Below are positions 1 to 7,980 of a DNA stretch of 18,225 bases, piece after piece. The translations under genes and the position numbers were made by a program. The first letter of the stretch is position 1; each line of letters starts with the position of its first letter. The stretch is from Anaerolineae bacterium (GTDB taxonomy: Bacteria; Chloroflexota; Anaerolineae; JAFGEY01): contig JAFGJF010000387.1 in assembly GCA_016929205.1 (NCBI GenBank), forward strand, positions 1 to 18,225, written 5' to 3'. A model generated the notes under the pieces. The model had not been told where the DNA came from and did no database searches. It saw only the letters and a list, made by a program, of their open reading frames with translations.

Positions 1-20
1 CAAGGTTGTGGAGGGAACCG

Positions 21-728
21 GTGAACAGGCTCAAGCAGCTCTCGATGCTAGTTGCTGCGCTCGTGTTGGGCGTGCTGGTCAGCGTGCAATGGCCAACCAT
101 TGCGGCGCAGTCTTCCAATTCACCGGATCAAGTTGGCCGCACGATTCAGCAGCTCGAATTGGAACAACAAGAACTCAAACACACCATCGCGAATCTACGC
201 CAAAAACTGGATGCTCGACAAAAAGACGCGGCCGGCAGCACACTGATGCTTCAAGAAGTGCGCGGGGAATTGGCCCTACAAAAGATGCGCGCAGGGTTGA
301 CGGATGTTCGAGGACCGGGCGTCCAAGTCGTGCTCGACGATGGGCCACGCACCACTCGTGGCGGCGATGCAAACGGCACGCTGATTCACGACTATGACTT
401 GCGCGACGTGGTCAATGTATTATGGATGGCTGGCGCCGAAGCCATTTCGGCCAATGACGAGCGAATTGTGAGCAGCACATCTATCTACTGCGTTGGTTCG
501 ACAGTGATGGTGAATGACACACGCCTCTCCCCGCCCTATGAAATCAATGCTATCGGTGATCCCGTACAACTCCAGGATCACTTGCGCAACCCCGGATACT
601 TGAGCGATATCAAGTCGAAAAAAGAACGATTCGACATCAAGTTCGAGTTCATCGATATTGACACAATGACCATTCCGGCTTTTCGAGGCAGCCTGCCGCA
701 TCGCTTCATCCAATCCGGAAATCCCTAA
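21..728 (+). CDS. DUF881 family membrane-anchored protein (first of a tandem pair)
   Basis: About 235 residues. The frame is open from position 6, but the GTG at 21 is preferred because GGAGGG lies at 10-15, five bases upstream. The protein has a single hydrophobic N-terminal segment (about residues 8-24) acting as a signal anchor, then a coiled coil (about 38-90, rich in Gln, Glu and Leu), then the DUF881 core with VRGPGVQVVLDDGP, a DLRDVVNVLWMAGAEA segment and the NAIGDP motif. This is the layout of the YlxW/YlxX-type family, which in many Gram-positive and Chloroflexota genomes lies near cell-division or cell-envelope genes. Its biochemical role is not established. Ten bases separate it from a second DUF881 gene, so they are probably co-transcribed. 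Upstream context is cut by the window edge. Confidence 0.85.
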   Translation: MNRLKQLSMLVAALVLGVLVSVQWPTIAAQSSNSPDQVGRTIQQLELEQQELKHTIANLRQKLDARQKDAAGSTLMLQEVRGELALQKMRAGLTDVRGPGVQVVLDDGPRTTRGGDANGTLIHDYDLRDVVNVLWMAGAEAISANDERIVSSTSIYCVGSTVMVNDTRLSPPYEINAIGDPVQLQDHLRNPGYLSDIKSKKERFDIKFEFIDIDTMTIPAFRGSLPHRFIQSGNP

Positions 729-738
729 GAAGGCAACG

Positions 739-1404
739 ATGAAACGCAGCATCTTTTCCCAAATATTTATGCTCTTATTAATGCTTATTGTTGGCATAAC
801 AATCATCGTCCAGATTCGAACGTACAGCCGGGCGCACATACAGACGTTCCGTACCGACGAAGAAGCCATTCTCCTCAGTGAACTCGTCAATGCAAATCAC
901 GACTTGAGAAACGAAATTGCATCTCTTGAGCAACAACTGGCCGCTTATGACCAAGTCAGCAGAAGAACGGTGCTTGAGGAACTCGTCGAAGAAATGAACC
1001 AGGTCAAAGTCGCCAACGGTGCCATCGAAGTATCCGGACCCGGCATAGAATTGACCATCGATGGCGAGATCAGTGTTCTCGATCTCCAGGATCTGCTGAA
1101 CGAACTTAGAAATGCTGGCGCTGAAGCGCTCGCACTGAATGGTCACCGGATCGTATCTCATTCTGTATTGAATCAAGCAGGACAATTTACCGTCGACGGT
1201 AACCCAATCAGCCGCCCCTACACCCTTCAAGCCATCGGCGATCCTGATACGCTAGAGACAGCAATGCTTCGATCTGGAAGTGCGGCAGATCTCTTGCAGC
1301 GTACGATGCCAAACCTCACCCTATCCAGTGTGCAACAATCAAGATTGGTCTTGCCCGTTTTCCGTTCCCAAATGCAGTTTGAATATGCGCAATTGGTCGA
1401 ATAA
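739..1404 (+). CDS. DUF881 family membrane-anchored protein (second of a tandem pair)
   Basis: 221 residues, starting at ATG with AAGAAGG just upstream (728-734). It repeats the architecture of the gene before it: a hydrophobic anchor (about 6-26), a coiled coil (about 45-95), and a DUF881 core with VSGPGIELTIDG, a DLLNELRNAGAEALALNG segment and QAIGDP. The two proteins are clearly paralogous in layout but divergent in sequence. The family is predicted to sit in the membrane with the core outside; its function is unknown. It is convergent with the hydrolase gene on the other strand. The 55 bases between the two stop codons hold a weak TATGCC/GGCATA inverted repeat but no U-tract, so I do not call a terminator there. 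Confidence 0.85.
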   Translation: MKRSIFSQIFMLLLMLIVGITIIVQIRTYSRAHIQTFRTDEEAILLSELVNANHDLRNEIASLEQQLAAYDQVSRRTVLEELVEEMNQVKVANGAIEVSGPGIELTIDGEISVLDLQDLLNELRNAGAEALALNGHRIVSHSVLNQAGQFTVDGNPISRPYTLQAIGDPDTLETAMLRSGSAADLLQRTMPNLTLSSVQQSRLVLPVFRSQMQFEYAQLVE

Positions 1405-1459
1405 AATCGCCCCGTGTATGCCTGCCTGACCGGACGCGAAAACCGGCGCCGCCAGACGC

Positions 1460-4237
1460 CTACGGCATATGACTTTTGAGTACGACAGGGACAAAAATCC
1501 GCGGCGTCAGATGCGTTTCGTTTACGATGTGAAAAAGCGTTGATACAATCTTGAAAGGTTGGGGGGTTGGATTTGCCAAATCGCTCACCGCGACAACATT
1601 GTGTACCGGATAATAAAAACTGGGCGTGGAACCCGACACCAGGATCTGAAATGTGATCGAGACCGGCATCGCCTCGAGTAGCCCTTCCCACACAACACTA
1701 TCCGCCGTCGGACTATAGAATGCCCCTCCGGTAATCGTTGGTGTAAGAATATCGAGGTACAACGGTGCGGGATTGGGATTCTCGATTCTCACCTGCATCG
1801 TCTCCGTTTGAACGCGCCTGACAGTCAGCGTGATGGTCAGGATATCTTGGACAGATGGTTTCAAATCACTGAGCACGACATCCAGGGCAACCCTTTGCCG
1901 ATCCAGCAGCACGATGCCATCTTGTCCATCCAGTGTAACAGAGGACACCTCGGTCCCGTCATTATACCTCGCACGCGATTCAAACTTGAGGACGTCGGCT
2001 ATCACCCGGCCGGCTCGTGTATAATTGGTCAGCGTCACGCAGTTGTCTGCCCCGGCAGTAAAGGGATATGTGCCTAAATTAACCCAGGCTGGCGCAGGCA
2101 CGACCTGGCTGACAGCAACCGGCGAAACCCCTCCCGCGTGTCGAATGGTGTAGGTCACTGTATCCGTGCAGCCCTCACCCGCGTGTGGCGCAATCCAGGC
2201 GAACACGGTATAGTCATCGGTATGGGGGAGCGTCGGGCGCCACACAACCTTGCTCTGGAATCCATCGGGATCCGCCGTTGTAACGGCATAGTTGTACGTC
2301 TCGCCCCAATCATCATAGCCCGCATTGGCAATCCCCCACCCGCCAATCTTGGCAAATTCTGTAGATGATGCCGTTGCATCATCCACGAGGATCTTGGCCA
2401 ATGGCGCTTGCGCGCCGTCAAGCTTGCTATATGTCCCTCCCAGGAGAATCGTTTGCCGATCCCGAGTGCCATTGCACAACACGATACCGTTTTCAAAATC
2501 GCGGCGAAGGACGTTGGGCAAGATCCCTTCCTGCAAACGAACCTGGTCAATCCAAACCTCGCCAGGCGAACCGCTCCCAACCCCCAAAGATAATACCGCG
2601 TTCTCTGTCGTAGGCCCGGCGGTGAATGGCAGCCAATACTGCTGCCAGGTCGTGCCCAACTCTACCATGTCGTCAAGCCCATATGTCGTGCCCAGGTTGC
2701 CCGGCGCGTGCAACCTGGCATTGACCCGCCAATGAGGCCACGGCGCTTTTCCCCAAAAGGAAAGGGTATAGGCGTGACCGCCAAGCAGTGGGACGCCATC
2801 CTGCTCCAGGCGTACGTAATCGGTCTGATTGCTGGAAACAATGGTTATGCGTGCCGACATCGTCGAGGTGAACGTTGTCGTGACAGGCGTGCTGGTCAAC
2901 ACGGCTTGCGCCCCAACCTGTGTCTGCAGCATCCAACCCGACAGGTCTGGCTCCTCAAAGCCGGGATTCTGAATGACGTTTGCCGTCGTCAGCGGGCCGG
3001 TGGCAAAATAGGCATCGCCCAACGGCTGCCCCAGGTAACCCTTGCCCAGCCCCGCACCGTCGAACTCGTCGTACCACCAGGCGTTACCGTGCCACGTATC
3101 ACCGAATTCAAAGCTGTACGTGCCGCCCTCAAGCAGTGCGGTGGTCAACCCAAAGCGCATCCGCCGGTAATAGGATGCGAACTCGCCAACCATCGCACCG
3201 CCGATCTTTTGATGCGGATTGAGGCCGTATTTTTCGCGCACCCAGGTAGGAGGATTGGACATCACCATCGTCAGCCGGGGCTCAAGCGAAGCCTGCATCC
3301 ACTGTTCGTAATTATAGTAAAACCGCAGCCAGTCCTTGGATCCATCAAGGATATTGCGTATGGTCAGTTCATACTCGCGCCCATTGAGTTGAGAGGTATA
3401 GTGCAGCGGTGCGTCATTGGCCAAGATAACGGCATCCGGCCCCAGCAATGGGTCCAACGCTGCGCGCACTTTGGCCAAGAATCGCTGCGTTCCCTCATAA
3501 TACTGCTGGTTCACAGTCTCGGCACTATCTGCATGCCAATCGTGATCGAGATCGATGCCGCTAAGGACTGGCGTAATCAGCTGGTAGACGCGATCAAAAA
3601 ACACGCCATCATATACGTCTGTGTCCAGGTTTGCGACCAAATATGCCACAATCGCGTCGGTACACGTATCATTGGTCATGTTAAACATACCGTGGCCCCA
3701 CTCGTCTACCCTGAGCACCTGCTGGAATCGATCGCGCAAAAAACAATCAAACTGCCAGGTTCCCGTCGCCGTAATCCATTGGCTGCCAAGCGGGCCGGTG
3801 TCGCTATCATACGTGCCGATACCGGTATAGATCACAATCAGGTTGGGGTTTATGCTGCGCAAATAGTCAATTTGGCTGGCATTAAACGCACTTTGATTGA
3901 TCATCATGTCGTATTGGGCATAAAAGTCAATACCTGCACCAGGCTCAAAGCCGCCCCACAATTTAACGATACGCGGATAGCCGTCCGCGTCTACCGTCGC
4001 GATCTGGGATCTATCGGCAGGCAAAACGAGGTCGGATGGTGCGGGTGGATCGTAAACGCGCTGCGGCAAAGCAGTTGGCGTCGGGGTTGGCGTGAGTGCA
4101 GCCGCCGACAAGGGCCTGGTTTGATCGACGGATAACATAACCAGGAACAACACGGCCATCGCCAACAAAACAGATAGAACAAGGGTGGAAAAACGGCTCT
4201 TTTTATCAGCTGCCTGCCAGGAACGATCGCCGTCCAT
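1460..4237 (-). CDS. Exported putative glycoside hydrolase (GHL15-like TIM barrel) with two embedded binding domains
   Basis: 925 residues. An in-frame ATG exists at 4255, but the ATG at 4237 is chosen because GGAGG (4246-4250) lies eight bases upstream of it. Layout: cytoplasmic stub and signal anchor (about 16-36), a Thr-Pro linker (49-56), and a putative TIM-barrel hydrolase (about 80-410) with YDGVFFDRVYQL (209-220) and GEFASYYRRMRFGL (351-364); acidic residues D210, D215 and E352 are plausible catalytic candidates. Next is a CBM4/9-like jelly-roll domain (about 417-572, beginning NPGFEEPDLSGW), a short barrel-associated strand segment (578-612), a golvesin/xanthan-lyase-like binding domain (about 613-753), another strand segment (755-782) and a DUF11-like domain (about 785-900). 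It ends with RIFVPVVLKS. Predicted to act on an extracellular polysaccharide; substrate unknown. No convincing promoter was found upstream. Confidence 0.75.
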   Translation of the reverse strand: MDGDRSWQAADKKSRFSTLVLSVLLAMAVLFLVMLSVDQTRPLSAAALTPTPTPTALPQRVYDPPAPSDLVLPADRSQIATVDADGYPRIVKLWGGFEPGAGIDFYAQYDMMINQSAFNASQIDYLRSINPNLIVIYTGIGTYDSDTGPLGSQWITATGTWQFDCFLRDRFQQVLRVDEWGHGMFNMTNDTCTDAIVAYLVANLDTDVYDGVFFDRVYQLITPVLSGIDLDHDWHADSAETVNQQYYEGTQRFLAKVRAALDPLLGPDAVILANDAPLHYTSQLNGREYELTIRNILDGSKDWLRFYYNYEQWMQASLEPRLTMVMSNPPTWVREKYGLNPHQKIGGAMVGEFASYYRRMRFGLTTALLEGGTYSFEFGDTWHGNAWWYDEFDGAGLGKGYLGQPLGDAYFATGPLTTANVIQNPGFEEPDLSGWMLQTQVGAQAVLTSTPVTTTFTSTMSARITIVSSNQTDYVRLEQDGVPLLGGHAYTLSFWGKAPWPHWRVNARLHAPGNLGTTYGLDDMVELGTTWQQYWLPFTAGPTTENAVLSLGVGSGSPGEVWIDQVRLQEGILPNVLRRDFENGIVLCNGTRDRQTILLGGTYSKLDGAQAPLAKILVDDATASSTEFAKIGGWGIANAGYDDWGETYNYAVTTADPDGFQSKVVWRPTLPHTDDYTVFAWIAPHAGEGCTDTVTYTIRHAGGVSPVAVSQVVPAPAWVNLGTYPFTAGADNCVTLTNYTRAGRVIADVLKFESRARYNDGTEVSSVTLDGQDGIVLLDRQRVALDVVLSDLKPSVQDILTITLTVRRVQTETMQVRIENPNPAPLYLDILTPTITGGAFYSPTADSVVWEGLLEAMPVSITFQILVSGSTPSFYYPVHNVVAVSDLANPTPQPFKIVSTLFHIVNETHLTPRIFVPVVLKSHMP

Positions 4238-4330
4238 AGTCGCTACCTCCATCATCCCAAATTCAGATCCACGTCCCGATTTTTACTATCTTGGACGAGA
4301 TCGGCCACAGAATCAATAACAGTTTAGTGC

Positions 4331-4374
4331 CAAAACAAAAAGCCCGGCTCAATCCGGTCTGATCGAGTCGGGCC
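4331..4374 (-). terminator. Rho-independent terminator of the decarboxylase/kinase operon
   Basis: The arms GCCCGGCTC (4342-4350) and GAGTCGGGC (4365-4373) pair over nine positions with one G-U wobble around a 14-base loop. Read on the minus strand, the stem is followed by TTTTTGTTTTG. It lies about 65 bases past the stop codon of the fusion gene. Confidence 0.85.
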
Positions 4375-4439
4375 CTAACTGCAATAGCAGCTCCGGTGTC
4401 TGAAAGCGCAGCCTTGAGCAAATGCCTTTGCCCAACACG

Positions 4440-6758
4440 TTATCGGTTTGCGCGCTTTTGGATGCTATCCAGATAGCCAATCGCCCCCGTCGATAGTTGA
4501 GCAGCATTGGCTTCATCTGTATCGAGGTGCATTTCAAGTTCGTACTTGGGGTTGACACGAACGCCAATGTCACCAAAAATCAGTTCGCGATCCCGCCCCT
4601 CTACACGGACACGCACGACATCATGATCGCGCAGCCCAAATCGCAACGCATCTTCAGGCGTCATGTGTATATGACGCTGAGCACAAATGACGCCTTCCTC
4701 TAGCTTGACCTGCCCGGCAGGCCCCTGCAAAATCAACCCGGGGGTGCCATGCAGGTCGCCCGACATACGCACCGGCGCATTGATACCCAGTTGGAACTCT
4801 TCGGTCCGTGATATCTCGACCTGGGTCTGGCTTCGCACCGGGCCGAGAACCCGCACCCGGGGAATATTGTTCTTCGGGCCAACCAGGGTGACCTGCTCCT
4901 CGCAAGCATATTGGTCAGGCTGATTGAGCGGCGAACGCGGCGTCAATTCGTGCCCCGCACCAAAGAGCGCCTCCAGATGTTCCTGGCTGAGATGAACGTG
5001 ATGGGCTGATACGCCAATGGGAATCGGAATATGCTGCGCCTCGATAATCTGTGTGACGCCCTGGTATCCCAACACCCGTATCGTCTCACGGGCGATCATA
5101 CGTGCCCATTCCGTATGGACAACCAAAATCTTGACTCTGGAATCCGGGTGCGAGATATCGGCAACCTTGGTCTTGCTCATATCGACATCGCGGTTCTTGA
5201 CCTCATCGATCAAGATGCCCAGGTGCCACAATCCTTGCGTCGCCATTGCACGGACACCGCTGCTGCCCTCTCCGACGCCAGCCGTAAAGACAAGCACGTC
5301 CAGGCCACCCAAAGCCACATAATAAGCGCCGATGTACTGGCGGATGCGGTAACAATATGCTTGCAAGGCCAGGATTGCTCGCCTGTTTCCTTCGTTTGCA
5401 GCCTGGATCACCTCTCGCACATCAGCAGAGACCCCCGAAATCCCTTTCAAGCCGCTCTCGAGGTTTAGATACTGCTCTACATCCTCATAGGTCATCCCCT
5501 TTTCGCGCTGCAAATAAGCAAAAATCGCGGGATCGATATTGCCCGATCGAGAGGGCATCATCAACCCTTCCAACGGGGTCAGGCCCATGCTGGTATCAAT
5601 CGAACGCCCGTGATCGATGGCACAAATCGAGGCACCTTCGCCGAGATGGCATGTAATAACCTCTAACTCGTCGCACGGCCGATCGATGTATGCCGCGGCC
5701 CGCAAGGCCACGTATTGATGCGATGGCCCATGAAATCCATAGCGCCGAATACGATCTTGGTCATAGAGCTCGTAAGGCAAGCCATAAATGTGGGCTGGCT
5801 CGGGGATAGTTTGGTGGAAAGCCGTGTCAAAGACAGCCAAGTGAGGCACATCGGGCAACAGAGACATCATCCTGTCGATCCCGCGCAGGTGCATTGGGTT
5901 ATGCAAAGGGGCCAGGTGGCTGATCTCGCGGATATCCTCGATCACCTGATCGGTGATCAAAACAGGCGTGTTATACTTGTCACCGCCATGAACGACACGG
6001 TGGCCGACTGCCGTGATCTCGCCAATGTTCTCAATCACACCGACCTCGGGATCGCATAGATGATCGAGCATAATATCGATGTCTTGTGCAAGATCGATCC
6101 GGCCCAAGCTCTTTTCGAGGTGAGCGCGGCTTGTGCGGTATTCCAGTATGCACTGCTCCTCACCGATGCAGACAATCTGGCCCTCAACATTATTGCTCTC
6201 GTCCGCCGTGTCGAAAAAGCTAAACTTGAACGACGTTCGCCGCACGTTGACCACCAGGATCTTCATCGGTTCTTTGGTTTGCAGTTCCAGACCATATGGA
6301 TCGGTCTCGCTGTGCCGCGCCTCTTCCAGCTCGGCACGCGCCTTGAGGTCACTTTCCAGGAGGACCATCCGGCGCCCCATCGAGCGCGCAAAGACGTAAC
6401 GGGCCTTGGCATCCAATGCCACCCACCTGGAAAAGAGATCGCCGGGGATCATCAACACCTGGGTCGGCTCGACGGCAACAATCGTAAAAGCCGCCGGTTC
6501 GCCGGTCATCAAGGACACTTCGCCGAAATAATCTCCAGGCGCGCGAACTTCCATCGCTTCCGTATGTACGCGAGCGCGAGCCTCGGCTCTACCTGACAGC
6601 ACCACCCCGAGAAAAGTGACTGGTGGGCCGAAAGGAATAATCACCTCGTTGGGAGCAAACCTCGCCACCTTGGACTGTTCGGCAATCTCATCGAGGATCT
6701 CGGTAGGAACATCTCGGAAAAAAGGGAGCGTGTTTAGCCTAGCTCGCAACTCTTCCAT
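4440..6758 (-). CDS. Fusion protein: cNMP-binding-like domain + acetate/propionate kinase + PduL phosphotransacylase
   Basis: 772 residues. The frame is open upstream to 6944, but the ATG at 6758 is preceded by GGGAGAGG and follows the beta-subunit stop by 14 bases. Residues 1-135 are a Crp-like cyclic-nucleotide-binding fold (LPFFRDVPTEILDEIA; GDYFGEVSLMTGEPAAF). Residues 165-565 are an AckA-family kinase: MKILVVN, GHRVVHGG (R254), VFDTAFHQTIP (D311), YGFHGPSHQYV (H343, H347), MGLTPLEGLM, R404 and FTAGVGEGS. Residues 576-772 are PduL-type phosphate acyltransferase, with paired histidine motifs SAHHVHLS and QRHIHMTP, VLGPVR.QTQVEIS and EMHLDTDEANAA. PduL enzymes convert acyl-CoA plus phosphate to acyl-phosphate, and AckA converts that to acid plus ATP, so both steps sit on one chain. 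Acetyl- versus propionyl-CoA cannot be decided from sequence. Some usual kinase residues are altered (see findings). No encapsulation peptide is evident. Confidence 0.93.
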   Translation of the reverse strand: MEELRARLNTLPFFRDVPTEILDEIAEQSKVARFAPNEVIIPFGPPVTFLGVVLSGRAEARARVHTEAMEVRAPGDYFGEVSLMTGEPAAFTIVAVEPTQVLMIPGDLFSRWVALDAKARYVFARSMGRRMVLLESDLKARAELEEARHSETDPYGLELQTKEPMKILVVNVRRTSFKFSFFDTADESNNVEGQIVCIGEEQCILEYRTSRAHLEKSLGRIDLAQDIDIMLDHLCDPEVGVIENIGEITAVGHRVVHGGDKYNTPVLITDQVIEDIREISHLAPLHNPMHLRGIDRMMSLLPDVPHLAVFDTAFHQTIPEPAHIYGLPYELYDQDRIRRYGFHGPSHQYVALRAAAYIDRPCDELEVITCHLGEGASICAIDHGRSIDTSMGLTPLEGLMMPSRSGNIDPAIFAYLQREKGMTYEDVEQYLNLESGLKGISGVSADVREVIQAANEGNRRAILALQAYCYRIRQYIGAYYVALGGLDVLVFTAGVGEGSSGVRAMATQGLWHLGILIDEVKNRDVDMSKTKVADISHPDSRVKILVVHTEWARMIARETIRVLGYQGVTQIIEAQHIPIPIGVSAHHVHLSQEHLEALFGAGHELTPRSPLNQPDQYACEEQVTLVGPKNNIPRVRVLGPVRSQTQVEISRTEEFQLGINAPVRMSGDLHGTPGLILQGPAGQVKLEEGVICAQRHIHMTPEDALRFGLRDHDVVRVRVEGRDRELIFGDIGVRVNPKYELEMHLDTDEANAAQLSTGAIGYLDSIQKRANR

Positions 6759-6772
6759 TTCGCCTCTCCCTA

Positions 6773-7963
6773 CTATACAACGCCGGTCAGCAAGGCCATC
6801 ACCACACCGCCGGCAAGAACGGAGCCGATCTGGCCCGCCGTATTGGCGCCCATAGCGTGCATCAACAAAAAGTTGGTAAAATCCTCTTCCTGGGCCACCT
6901 TGTGAACGACACGCGCCGACATTGGAAAGGCCGAGATACCACACGCGCCAAGCATCGGATTGAAGGACTTTTTCAGTACAAACTTGTAAAACAGGTACAT
7001 CAACTGTCCAAAAATGACACCGCCAGCCGTATCAAGTGCGAAAGCAACAATACCCATCACAAAAATCATAATCGTTCGCGGCTGCAAAAACTGCTCGGCC
7101 ACCATCGTCCCACCAATAGCCAAGCCCAGCAAAATCGTCACAATGTTGACCAGTTCATTCTGTGCAGTTTGCGAAAGGCGTTCCACAACCAGCGACTCGC
7201 GCAGCAAGTTGCCAAACATCAACATCGCAATCAGGGGCGTTGCCAGCGGCACCAAAATACTGGTGACGAGGGTGACGACGATCGGGAACAGGATGCGCGT
7301 GGCCCGGGACACAGGATGTGATGTATAGGGCATGTGAATCTGGCGCTGCTTTTTCGTCGTCAACAAGCGGATCACGGGTGGCTGGATGACGGGGACCAAC
7401 GACATATAAGAGTACGCTGCAACCGCAATCGGCGGCAGCAATTTAGGGGCCAGCTCGGCCGCCACGTATATCGATGTCGGGCCATCGGCCGAACCGATGA
7501 TGCCGATTGAAGCCGCTTCCTTGATATCAAAGCCAAAGAGCGTTGCCAGCAGCAACGTGCCAAAGATGCCGAATTGTCCGGCTGCCCCCATCAATGCCAG
7601 TTGGGGATTCTCTAGCAGCGGGCCGAAATCTGTCATCGCCCCAATGCCAACAAAAATGAGGAGCGGGAACAGCTCGTTGGCAATGCCAGCTTGATACAGC
7701 ACGTTGAACAAGCCTTCTTCGCCGCCATCCGGAGGGGCTACCCAGGGAATGCCCTTGATGTCCAAAATACCCATTCCGCTGCCAAAAATGTTGGCCAGAA
7801 TACACCCAAGGCCAATCGGGATCAACAACGTGGGCTCATAATCCTTGGCGACCGCCAGGTAGATCAATACGCCACCTATGACCATCATTAAAATGCGCCC
7901 CGGCTCTGAAATCAGGGCCGACGCGCCTTTGGTCAGCTCTTGGAACAAAATGGTCCAATCCAC
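6773..7963 (-). CDS. Na+-translocating decarboxylase beta subunit (OadB/MmdB/GcdB family)
   Basis: 396 residues, GTG start with GAGGAG eight bases upstream. It is a polytopic inner-membrane protein with about ten hydrophobic segments. Family hallmarks are present: TDFGPLL (111-117), SIGIIGSADGPTSIY (152-166) with the conserved Asp160 that takes part in Na+ movement in studied homologues, and NPMLGACGISAFPMSARVV (335-353). In this family the beta subunit removes the carboxyl group from carboxybiotin on the carrier subunit and couples CO2 release to Na+ export. The substrate (methylmalonyl-CoA, oxaloacetate, glutaconyl-CoA or malonate) is set by the alpha subunit, which is not in this window. 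Gaps to the neighbours are 17 and 14 bases, so this is one transcription unit. Confidence 0.95.
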   Translation of the reverse strand: MDWTILFQELTKGASALISEPGRILMMVIGGVLIYLAVAKDYEPTLLIPIGLGCILANIFGSGMGILDIKGIPWVAPPDGGEEGLFNVLYQAGIANELFPLLIFVGIGAMTDFGPLLENPQLALMGAAGQFGIFGTLLLATLFGFDIKEAASIGIIGSADGPTSIYVAAELAPKLLPPIAVAAYSYMSLVPVIQPPVIRLLTTKKQRQIHMPYTSHPVSRATRILFPIVVTLVTSILVPLATPLIAMLMFGNLLRESLVVERLSQTAQNELVNIVTILLGLAIGGTMVAEQFLQPRTIMIFVMGIVAFALDTAGGVIFGQLMYLFYKFVLKKSFNPMLGACGISAFPMSARVVHKVAQEEDFTNFLLMHAMGANTAGQIGSVLAGGVVMALLTGVV

Positions 7964-7980
7964 GACGTCATCTCCTCTAG

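Noticed and set aside
1417..1469. TATGCC/GGCATA inverted repeat between the convergent second DUF881 gene and the hydrolase gene as a terminator
   Set aside because: The stem is only 6 bp with a long interior, lacks a T tract, and its right arm lies inside the hydrolase coding end.
2708..4135. A 475-residue open frame on the plus strand
   Set aside because: Antisense to the hydrolase gene, no ribosome binding site, and a composition typical of a shadow frame.
6759..6944. Upstream extension of the kinase fusion by 62 residues
   Set aside because: The extension overlaps the beta-subunit gene in another frame and has no family match, whereas a good ribosome binding site precedes the ATG at 6758.
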